Origin: Hyphomonas sp.
GTDB lineage: Bacteria > Pseudomonadota > Alphaproteobacteria > Caulobacterales > Hyphomonadaceae
Reading direction: 5' to 3'
NCBI GenBank assembly: GCA_024743015.1
Contig: JANSXJ010000215.1
Span: 1-6,428, forward strand
Length of the DNA stretch: 6,428 bases
Part shown: in pieces, positions 1 through 5,384 of the stretch
How positions within the stretch are numbered: the stretch's first letter is position 1
Layout of the letters: every line of letters starts with the position of its first letter
The notes under the pieces: generated by a model
What the model was told of the DNA's origin: nothing
The model's database searches: none
Seen by the model: the letters and a program-made list of their open reading frames with translations, nothing else
Translations under genes and position numbers: made by a program

Positions 1-280
1 CCGAAAGTGCTTTGTCCAGCGCGGTACTGTCCGGTAAGGCGTGCAGTGCTTCCCGCATGCATGTGCGAAGAGCGCCGAAGCCTTCAACAGCGATCGCATC
101 CAGCAGAGCATCTTTGTCGTCGAAGTGCGCGTATGGCGCCATTGGCGACACACCCACCTCCTTCGCCAGGCCGCGCAGAGTTATCTCAGCGTCTGGCTTG
201 AGGTCGAGGATGGCTATCGCCTTCTCAATCAATGCCCCGCGCAGGTCACCGTGATGATAACGGCGCGATCCTTTTGCCAA
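1..280 (-). CDS. TetR-family transcriptional regulator, N-terminal part (runs off the left edge)
   Basis: This is the DNA-binding half of a TetR-type repressor. Reading leftward from a TTG codon at 280-278, the frame stays open for 93 codons to the window edge. It begins MAKGSRRYHHGDLR, a lead-in I know from TetR proteins with WHG-type ligand domains (family recollection). A classic TetR helix-turn-helix follows at about residues 33-53 (ITLRGLAKEVGVSPMAPYAHF), then DDKDALLDAIA, the usual start of helix 4. The TTG start is supported by a perfect AGGAGG at 294-289, eight bases upstream; there is no in-frame ATG nearby. The ligand-binding domain lies outside the window, so the inducer cannot be guessed. 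The gene is divergent from the membrane-protein/flavoenzyme genes and probably represses them and itself through the palindrome at 324-336. Family assignment is sure; the regulatory target is inferred from position. Confidence 0.93.
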   Translation of the reverse strand, partial: MAKGSRRYHHGDLRGALIEKAIAILDLKPDAEITLRGLAKEVGVSPMAPYAHFDDKDALLDAIAVEGFGALRTCMREALHALPDSTALDKALS

Positions 281-379
281 ACAATGAACCTCCTGAACGC
301 ACACTAAAGATCAATCTATGCCTTGTAAACTTTACATCGTATAGATATATGTGCGTTGTAAAGATAGAAAGGAGCTACC
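281..379. promoter_or_regulatory. Divergent promoter region between the TetR gene and the membrane-protein/flavoenzyme genes
   Basis: This 99-base, AT-rich gap separates two divergent start codons. For the rightward genes, TTGTAA (323-328), a 17-base spacer and TATATG (346-351) resemble a sigma-70 promoter, placing the transcript start near 358. A strong AAAGGAG (368-374) lies five bases before the ATG at 380. For the leftward TetR gene, TTTACA (329-324) and TAGTGT (306-301) are also 17 bases apart. That would start the RNA almost on top of the AGGAGG at 294-289, so it is the weaker guess. The promoters are read by eye from consensus similarity and are not proven. Confidence 0.55.
324..336. 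promoter_or_regulatory. Candidate TetR operator: TGTAAA-C-TTTACA palindrome
   Basis: A perfect 6+1+6 inverted repeat (TGTAAACTTTACA) overlaps the predicted -35 elements of both divergent promoters. A further TGTAAA half-site lies at 357-362, so TTGTAAA occurs as a direct repeat at 323-329 and 356-362, 33 bases apart, or about three helical turns. TetR-family dimers bind short palindromes placed this way between divergent genes. Assigning this site to the adjacent TetR protein is inference from position and symmetry. Confidence 0.6.
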
Positions 380-577
380 ATGACTGCCTCAACGCTGCGC
401 CGCACCCTTCGCTGGGTCCATATCGCTACATCCTTGGTGATCGGAACGTACCTGTATTCTCCCTGGTCATCCGATCCGACGTTCACGGCCATCACGCTTT
501 ATGGGGTGTTCCCTCTCATGGGTCTGTCCGGTTTGGCCATGTGGCAGCAAGGGCGATTGGCTCGCTTGCTGAAATGA
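380..577 (+). CDS. Small two-helix inner-membrane protein, unknown function
   Basis: This 65-residue protein is preceded by a strong AAAGGAG, five bases before its ATG, so it is very likely translated. A basic N-terminus (RRTLRW) is followed by a hydrophobic segment at about residues 13-29 (VHIATSLVIGTYLYSPW). A short polar loop (SSDPTF) leads to a second hydrophobic segment at about 36-54 (ITLYGVFPLMGLSGLAMW), and the protein ends with a basic tail (RLARLLK). This is a two-pass hairpin, probably with both ends cytoplasmic by the positive-inside rule. There is no signal-peptidase site and no cysteine pair. A histidine (H14) sits at the membrane edge, but one histidine is not enough to claim haem binding. 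It is the first gene rightward of the TetR repressor and lies 98 bases before the large flavoenzyme, so the two are probably co-transcribed. It may anchor that enzyme at the membrane or deliver lipophilic substrate or quinone; this is speculation from context. I do not recognise a named family. Confidence 0.8.
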   Translation: MTASTLRRTLRWVHIATSLVIGTYLYSPWSSDPTFTAITLYGVFPLMGLSGLAMWQQGRLARLLK

Positions 578-675
578 ACGGCGGTTCCGTCAGGGATGCT
601 CTTGGGCACTAGCTGGGGGCCCCTGCACGGCAACCCATGTATCCACCAGAGAATTCGGCGAGGAGCGCCAGAGAC

Positions 676-3279
676 ATGAGAGACTCCATAGAAGACGCTG
701 ACACCGTCATTATAGGAACCGGTATGGGTGCAATGACGGCTGCCCGCCTTCTGCAGGATCAGCGTCGGGACTCGATCATCATGCTCGAAGCCCACACAAC
801 ACTGGGCGGCATGACGCATGAGTTTCAGCGCCATGGCGACGGACATCAATGGTCATTCGCCTCAGGCCTGCACTATTTGGGTAAGACCGAAGACCGGTTC
901 GCGACTGCAAACACGATACGCTACCTGACAGGGGATCGCATCCAGTGGCAGGATTTGCCTGAACGCTATGATGTCTTTGACTGGGGCAGTGGTCACATCG
1001 GCATTCCAGCTGGACACATGCGTCTGGAAGACGAACTGACGAGGCGCTTTCCGACCGAATCGCCCGCCATTCGACGGTATTTGCGGCGGAGCCTGCCTGC
1101 AGCAGCGCGTGGCCTGACGATCATCAATATCGCCAACTCATTGCCCGAGCGGCTGAGATCAATCGCGCGGCCATTGGCGCGGATGGCAGGTAAGCTTGCC
1201 CTAAAAACCACCAAGGATGTCATGCAGGCGCATTTCCAGTCTCCTGAGCTGCGCGCCATCCTAGCCTTTCAGTGGGGCGACTACGGGCAAAGCCCGGCCA
1301 ACACAGCCTTTGGATTTCATGCAACAATTGCGATGCACTATGCTGGCGGAGCGATCTTTCCGATAGGCGGTCCAGCGCGCATTGGCACCAAAACCATAGA
1401 CATGATCCGCCAGGCTGGCGGTGACGTCCGCGCCGGCCACCGTGTCACAGACATCATGGTGGACGATGGACGTGCAACAGGGGTGCGTGTTCACGATAAG
1501 GCATCAAACAGCTCATATCTCATCGAGGCTGCCAACGTTGTGTCGGGTATTGGCGCTCGACGCACCGCTGAGCTTCTACCAGAACCCCTTGGCCCCATCC
1601 TACAGGCCGAACTGGTGACTCTGGGACGGAACATCTCCTGCTGCATCCTTTTCTTGGGCCTATCGACCAGCCCATCGACACTGGGCTTTGATGGAGCGAA
1701 CCATTGGCTGTTTGAGGGGCTCGATCACGAGGCCGCTGCGGGCGCAATGCCCGGAGAAGGGCCGCTGTATGTCTCTTTCGGTTCTCTAAAAGACCCCGCC
1801 TCGCGAACCCATAGCCTGGAGGTCATGGCGCTCACGGACCCAGCCCACTTTGACCGATGGGCGGGGGACGATGACGCGCGCAACGCCCCTGATTACATGG
1901 CTGAAAAAGAGCGTATCGCCGCGCGGATATTGGAGCGCATCGAGAAGCGGCATCCTGGGTTCCAGGAGCTAGTCCTGCATCAAGAACTCGCCACGCCACT
2001 GACCTTTGGTACCTATCAAAGAGCGGCCGACGGCGCCTTCTACGGCCTGCCAGCAAGTCCTGAGCGCATGGTGAACCGACTGGCCTCGCCACGCTGGCCG
2101 GTTGAAGGTCTCTACTTGGCCGGACAAGACGCGATGACGCCTGGTATCCTCGGGGCCGCAGCTGGCGGGGTTCGCGCTGCGGGCGTCATGCTCGGCCGTG
2201 ATGCAACGCCGAAACTGATGGCGAGCATTGCGAAATCTGCAGGACGTAAGTTGCGTGCGGGCGAACCCTGGAACGGCTTTTTGAAGGTTGCCGAAATTGA
2301 ACTTGAGAGCCCAACGGTCAAGTCTTTCACACTCGTCTCACCAGACGGTGCTCCTATGCCCTTTCAGTGGAAGCCAGGTCAGTTTCTCACACTCCATGCG
2401 CAGCTAAGCCCCAAAACAATGCTGCGTAGCTACACCATTTCATCGGCATGCGGGGATGCCGCGACATCGCTACGCCTGACCATCAAAGCTCAACCAGATG
2501 GGCGTGTTTCACCCTGGCTTCATGATGAACTGAAAGAAGGCGACCTGATCGAGGTCGCAGGGCCTTTTGGAGCATGCACCTTCGAGCCCAGTGATGCTGA
2601 TCAACTGGTGCTGATCGGCGGCGGTGTCGGGGTGACACCTTTTGCATCCATCCTTGATGATCTGACCAAAAGGCGCGCTAACACCCGAGTAACCGCGCTT
2701 TTCGGGTTTCGAACACAAAACGACATTCTTTTCAAAGAGGAAATGGTGCGTTGGTGCGAGGCTCTGCCGAACCTTGATCTTCACGTGATTGTCTCCGAGC
2801 CCGATGAAGACTGGTCCGGCGAACACGGACGCATTGATCGTGCGCTTCTCCTTCGGCTTGTCCCGGACATTGCCCAAACGCGCGTTCATGTGTGTGGCCC
2901 AGAGGGGCTGATGGATGCCATGTTTGACCTATTGCCGAGCTTGGGAGTCGCGAAACAGGCGATCCATTCGGAGAAATTCAATGAAAGCCTGTCTGAAGCC
3001 GAGCTGGCCAAGGGCGCATCTGTTACCGTCACCTTTGCCCGGCAGGGCAGGACAGCAGAGGGCAAGGTTGGCCAGTCTTTGCTGGACATCGCCCAAGCCG
3101 CAGGTGTCGATGTCCCTATGGTCTGCGGTGCGGGCAGCTGTGGAGCGTGCCGCATGCGAGTGCTTGCAGGTGCTGTCAAACACCCCAAGGGCACCGCGCT
3201 CAGCGCCACCGAAGAGGCCGACGGTTACATCCTTGCCTGCCAAGCCCGACCACAAAGCGATCTGAGCGTCGATGCTTAG
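676..3279 (+). CDS. Three-module flavoprotein: CrtI/retinol-saturase-like FAD domain fused to an NAD(P)H reductase and a [2Fe-2S] ferredoxin
   Basis: The predicted enzyme has 867 residues. Residues about 8-510 form a phytoene-desaturase/CrtISO/retinol-saturase-type flavoenzyme: Rossmann FAD motif GTGMGA at 14-19, ribose-binding Glu38 followed by GG at 44-45, the family block AGGAIFPIGGPARI at 223-236, and the C-terminal FAD block GQDAMTPG at 483-490. Residues about 530-640 are a ferredoxin-reductase beta-barrel with flavin motif RSYTIS (584-589) and GPFG (629-632). Residues about 645-768 are the nicotinamide domain, with GGGVGVTP (648-655) and CGPEGL (740-745). Residues about 780-867 are a plant-type ferredoxin with Cys817, 822, 825 and 855, spaced exactly C-x4-C-x2-C-x29-C. 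The reductase-ferredoxin half resembles phthalate-dioxygenase-type or HCR-type reductases. The predicted electron path is NAD(P)H, flavin, [2Fe-2S], then substrate FAD, implying reduction of a C=C bond in a hydrophobic or polyene-like substrate. Direction and substrate are unknown. I prefer the ATG at 676 (AGGAG at 661-665) over an in-frame ATG at 637 that has a poor ribosome site. The protein has no signal peptide and is probably cytosolic. Confidence 0.93.
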   Translation: MRDSIEDADTVIIGTGMGAMTAARLLQDQRRDSIIMLEAHTTLGGMTHEFQRHGDGHQWSFASGLHYLGKTEDRFATANTIRYLTGDRIQWQDLPERYDVFDWGSGHIGIPAGHMRLEDELTRRFPTESPAIRRYLRRSLPAAARGLTIINIANSLPERLRSIARPLARMAGKLALKTTKDVMQAHFQSPELRAILAFQWGDYGQSPANTAFGFHATIAMHYAGGAIFPIGGPARIGTKTIDMIRQAGGDVRAGHRVTDIMVDDGRATGVRVHDKASNSSYLIEAANVVSGIGARRTAELLPEPLGPILQAELVTLGRNISCCILFLGLSTSPSTLGFDGANHWLFEGLDHEAAAGAMPGEGPLYVSFGSLKDPASRTHSLEVMALTDPAHFDRWAGDDDARNAPDYMAEKERIAARILERIEKRHPGFQELVLHQELATPLTFGTYQRAADGAFYGLPASPERMVNRLASPRWPVEGLYLAGQDAMTPGILGAAAGGVRAAGVMLGRDATPKLMASIAKSAGRKLRAGEPWNGFLKVAEIELESPTVKSFTLVSPDGAPMPFQWKPGQFLTLHAQLSPKTMLRSYTISSACGDAATSLRLTIKAQPDGRVSPWLHDELKEGDLIEVAGPFGACTFEPSDADQLVLIGGGVGVTPFASILDDLTKRRANTRVTALFGFRTQNDILFKEEMVRWCEALPNLDLHVIVSEPDEDWSGEHGRIDRALLLRLVPDIAQTRVHVCGPEGLMDAMFDLLPSLGVAKQAIHSEKFNESLSEAELAKGASVTVTFARQGRTAEGKVGQSLLDIAQAAGVDVPMVCGAGSCGACRMRVLAGAVKHPKGTALSATEEADGYILACQARPQSDLSVDA

Positions 3280-3445
3280 GCAAGCCGCAGATGTCCAACA
3301 TGGGCTCCAACCTGCCATTTTGAACCCGGCCGATAATGGCGGCGAAGCCGCCCTACGGCCTTGTGCATTCTCGGCTCATAGCCGACCTTCAGCGCTGGGT
3401 GGCCAGCTTGACGGTGTGTGTTGATAGTTGTTCGGTTCGTAGCCA
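3280..3445. other. Gene-free junction between two convergent transcription units
   Basis: These 166 bases lie between the stop codon of the rightward flavoenzyme (3277-3279) and that of the leftward DUF1330 gene (3448-3446). I see no ribosome site followed by a plausible frame on either strand. Three hairpins occupy 3328-3407 and are listed separately. Confidence 0.7.
3328..3407. terminator. Three tandem hairpins, possible bidirectional terminator without a U-tract
   Basis: The first hairpin has an outer stem GGCCG/CGGCC (3328-3332 with 3356-3360) around a perfect inner stem GGCGGC-gaa-GCCGCC (3338-3352). The second is TCGGCT-cat-AGCCGA (3371-3385). The third is GCTGG-gtgg-CCAGC (3394-3407). 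They lie between convergent genes, where termination is expected on both strands. None is followed by a run of T on either strand, so this is not a textbook intrinsic terminator. It could instead act with Rho, act as a 3' stabilising structure, or be a GC-rich repeat remnant. Confidence 0.4.
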
Positions 3446-3736
3446 TCAATTCACCGCCTCATAGGCGATGATGGTCATGTCGGCGGCTTGGTTGCGCAGC
3501 GGGATGATCGCCTGATAGGCATCCGATGCATGCCAGGACTCGAGCGCCGCCATATCCGGGAACACAACGACGGCTGCAATTTCATGGGACGCCGATCCGG
3601 CCAGGGCCTTGCCTACCTTGCCGCGCAGCAGGGGCTTGCCGCCATGGGCGGCGGCCGTCGCCCCGAACTTCGATGCATAGTCCTGGAATTTGTCGCCGTC
3701 CTTAATGGTGACGGTAGCGATGAAGAAGGCTGACAT
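3446..3736 (-). CDS. DUF1330-family small alpha/beta-barrel protein
   Basis: This 96-residue protein matches the DUF1330 pattern as I know it. It opens with a strand (FFIATVTIKDGDKFQDYASKF), has a central GGKPLLRG turn, then a strand AAVVVFPDM, and a helix carrying the WHASDAYQAIIPLRNQA-like segment that families of this ferredoxin-like dimeric barrel share. Its length is typical of the family. The biochemical role of DUF1330 is not established. Related dimeric-barrel folds include small monooxygenases and isomerases, and DUF1330 genes often sit beside oxidoreductases (established fold knowledge). The start at 3736 has GGAAAGACC directly before the ATG. The frame extends upstream to 3811, but that stretch lacks family similarity and overlaps the previous gene's stop, so I reject the longer form. 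It is the last gene of the leftward operon, 71 bases after the dehydrogenase-like gene. Confidence 0.88.
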   Translation of the reverse strand: MSAFFIATVTIKDGDKFQDYASKFGATAAAHGGKPLLRGKVGKALAGSASHEIAAVVVFPDMAALESWHASDAYQAIIPLRNQAADMTIIAYEAVN

Positions 3737-3780
3737 GGTCTTTCCTTTCAAGCTGTCTGGGTCGGTGGCCCTGGAAGGCA

Positions 3781-3797
3781 CCCGGCTTGGGGCCGGG
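3781..3797. other. Intercistronic hairpin between the dehydrogenase-like and DUF1330 genes
   Basis: CCCGGC (3781-3786) and GCCGGG (3792-3797) form a six-base stem with a five-base loop, in the 71-base gap between two leftward genes. There is no T-run on the minus-strand side. It may reduce or separate expression of the last gene, or stabilise processed RNA; either role is a guess. Confidence 0.35.
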
Positions 3798-3807
3798 CAC
3801 TTAGGGG

Positions 3808-4419
3808 TCACAGATCGGCGAGTTGGCTTTCGATCTCGGCGCGGGATTGCGTCTTGGCGTAGAGCGGTGCACCAGCCTGAAAGGCGGCGCCGGCGCTGAG
3901 CGGACCCGCATCGACAACATCGAATTTGGCATCGGTGATCAGCGTTGCCGTGATGACCTTTGTGTCGGCGTCATCGCCGGCCATCATCATGGCCGTGTTT
4001 GGCGTTCCGTCGCCGGTCAACCGGTCTTCCAGCTCCTTGAAGTAGAGCATGTTGAACGCCTTGACGATCTTCGTGTCCGGCAGGCGTTTGGCCAAAGCCT
4101 CGCTTTCGCTGAGACCACCAAGATCGATGGTGCCGTCGCGTTGGGGATAGTAGTTGGAGGCGGTGATCAGCGTCTTGCCGACGAGATCCGTCGGCGACAA
4201 CGCCATGGACGCCGCAAAGGGCAGCGCCTCGACGATCAGGTCGGAGAAGGCGATGGCGTCATCGATTGTCCCGGCCTGTGCGTTAGCGCCAGCTTCGGCC
4301 ACCAGCGTTGCCAAGATGTCCGGATTGCGGGAGGCGAAGAACACCTCGTGGCCCGCCTGTGCGAAGAGCTTGCCGAGATTGGCACCGATATTGCCGACGC
4401 CGAGGACGGAGATTTTCAT
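3808..4419 (-). CDS. NADP-binding dehydrogenase of the F420-dependent NADP reductase-like family (COG2085 type)
   Basis: This 203-residue protein is about the usual length for this family of single Rossmann-domain reductases. The N-terminus MKISVLGVGNIGANLGKLF carries the dinucleotide-binding motif G7-x-G9-x-x-G12. After the second strand comes FASRNP (Ser30-Arg31-Asn32), which is typical of a pocket for the NADP 2'-phosphate. A conserved-looking LITASNYYPQRDG block and a VKAFNMLYFKEL segment match the family core as I recall it. Bacterial homologues outside F420-producing lineages are common and their substrates are mostly unknown, so the F420 name should not be read as a function here. The ATG at 4419 is chosen because AAGGA lies eight bases upstream and the nucleotide motif starts immediately. 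An upstream in-frame ATG at 4521 would add 34 residues with no homology. It is the second gene of the leftward operon. Confidence 0.88.
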   Translation of the reverse strand: MKISVLGVGNIGANLGKLFAQAGHEVFFASRNPDILATLVAEAGANAQAGTIDDAIAFSDLIVEALPFAASMALSPTDLVGKTLITASNYYPQRDGTIDLGGLSESEALAKRLPDTKIVKAFNMLYFKELEDRLTGDGTPNTAMMMAGDDADTKVITATLITDAKFDVVDAGPLSAGAAFQAGAPLYAKTQSRAEIESQLADL

Positions 4420-4542
4420 GGGTCTGATCCTTGATGGTGCTCGTGATGAGCGTTGCGATGATGGTTGGATTACGGGGTTGGCCAGTTCATCTTTGAAATG
4501 GATTACCAGTGTACTCTTCATTGATCTGGGAAATGTCTCATG
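4420..4542. promoter_or_regulatory. Intergenic gap in the leftward operon with sequence words shared with the LysR/SDR promoter region
   Basis: These 123 bases separate the SDR stop from the start of the dehydrogenase-like gene, unusually long inside a tight operon. Two words recur in the divergent LysR/SDR region: TTGAAAT (4493-4499, also 5349-5355) and ATTGATCTG (4520-4528, also 5358-5366). This suggests a second regulator-binding region or internal promoter, but no convincing -35/-10 pair is visible. Confidence 0.35.
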
Positions 4543-5295
4543 TCAGCCGCGCACCATGTGACCGCCGTCAATGTCCAGCACGGTTCCGGTCAGAAACGCG
4601 TTCGCCATCACCATCAGAACGGCTTGCGCGATCTCGTCGGGGTTGCCAACGCGGCCCAGCGGCAGCGAGCCGGCAACACTTTCGAACATCGCCTTGCGGC
4701 TTTCGGCATCCATGGCCTCATAGGCCTCGGTATCGACCATGCCGGGCGAGACGGCGTTGACCCGGGCCCGTGCGCCCAGTTCCAGAGCCAGCCCGCGCAC
4801 CAGCCCCTCGACCGCGCTGTTGACGGCGCCGAGCCCCGTCGCGTTGGCACCGGGCCGGCGGCTGAGCACGCCGGAAAACAGGGTGATCGATCCGCCTTCG
4901 GTCAATTGCGGCAAAACTGATCTTGCCACCACATAGGGGCCGAAGAACTTGGCCTCGAACATGGCGCGGATGGTATCGGTGGGCACCTCGGCAAACGGAC
5001 CATGGGCCGCGCTCGATGCGGTGATCACCAGGTGATCGACCGGCCCGAGGGCTTTGGCCCATGCCTTGACCGCCGCTTCATCGGTCATATCGACGGGCGC
5101 TACGCTCGTATCCTCGCCGATCTCTTCGGCTGCCGCGCGCAGTTTCTGTTCGTTGCGGCTGGCGATGGTGACGCGCGCGCCATAGGCCGCGGCCAGCATG
5201 GCAGCCTGTTTGCCCATACCACTACCGCCACCGACGACAACCACATGCCGGTCTTTCAGGGCGTCGGAGAAAGGGGCTTGAATGTGCAAGGTCAT
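4543..5295 (-). CDS. SDR-family (short-chain dehydrogenase fold) protein lacking the canonical Tyr-Lys catalytic pair
   Basis: This 250-residue protein has the standard length of a classical SDR. The cofactor-binding glycine motif is GGGSGMG at 22-28, IASRN (Ser46-Arg47) after strand 2 points to NADP(H), and D69-M-T matches the adenine-contact position. The tail RVNAVSPGMVDTE and LTGTVLDIDGGHMV is typical SDR. The active site is not. Ser141 (FSGVLS) is present, but where YxxxK should stand the protein reads LGAVN (Leu155 and Asn159), and the usual catalytic Asn is Lys116 (AKFFG). I recall a subgroup of SDR proteins with the same AVN-type replacement, so this is probably a family trait and not a mutation. 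Its chemistry is unknown; it may use other residues or bind ligand without classical catalysis. It is the first gene of the leftward operon, with GGACAGACC before the ATG, and is divergent from the LysR gene 89 bases away. Confidence 0.92.
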   Translation of the reverse strand: MTLHIQAPFSDALKDRHVVVVGGGSGMGKQAAMLAAAYGARVTIASRNEQKLRAAAEEIGEDTSVAPVDMTDEAAVKAWAKALGPVDHLVITASSAAHGPFAEVPTDTIRAMFEAKFFGPYVVARSVLPQLTEGGSITLFSGVLSRRPGANATGLGAVNSAVEGLVRGLALELGARARVNAVSPGMVDTEAYEAMDAESRKAMFESVAGSLPLGRVGNPDEIAQAVLMVMANAFLTGTVLDIDGGHMVRG

Positions 5296-5384
5296 GGTCT
5301 GTCCAATCCGTTTGATCTGGAGCGATCATGAAGGCATCATTCAGATTGTTGAAATAGATTGATCTGATTGCTAGCATTTCTGAG
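5296..5384. promoter_or_regulatory. Divergent LysR/SDR control region with three inverted repeats
   Basis: This 89-base gap lies between the divergent starts of the SDR and LysR genes, the classic place for LysR-type autoregulation and target control. Inverted repeats are TGATC-N6-GATCA (5313-5328), TTCA-N6-TGAA (5340-5353) and AGAT-TG-ATCT (5356-5365). LysR proteins bind imperfect T-N11-A palindromes, often two adjacent sites, so the last two are the best candidates. I cannot identify a convincing -35/-10 pair for either gene. Confidence 0.55.

Noticed and set aside
232..612. A 126-codon plus-strand frame covering the divergent promoter and the small membrane gene
   Set aside because: It spans the promoter, the TetR start and a good gene in another frame, and has no ribosome site or recognisable domain.
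637..3279. A carotenoid biosynthesis gene (crtI) call for the large flavoenzyme
   Set aside because: The first domain is of that superfamily, but no other crt gene is nearby and the fused reductase-ferredoxin half is not a feature of CrtI, so a crtI symbol would mislead.
3737..3811. N-terminal extension of the DUF1330 gene to an ATG at 3811
   Set aside because: It would overlap the upstream gene's stop, cross a GC-rich hairpin and add residues unlike the family; the ATG at 3736 has its own ribosome site.
3823..4434. A 203-codon open frame on the plus strand, antisense to the dehydrogenase-like gene
   Set aside because: It mirrors the real gene codon for codon in GC-rich DNA; its translation has no family motif and no ribosome site, while the minus-strand frame has a clear Rossmann motif.
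4420..4521. 34-residue N-terminal extension of the dehydrogenase-like gene
   Set aside because: The Rossmann strand starts at the ATG at 4419, which has AAGGA upstream; the extension shows no conserved pattern.
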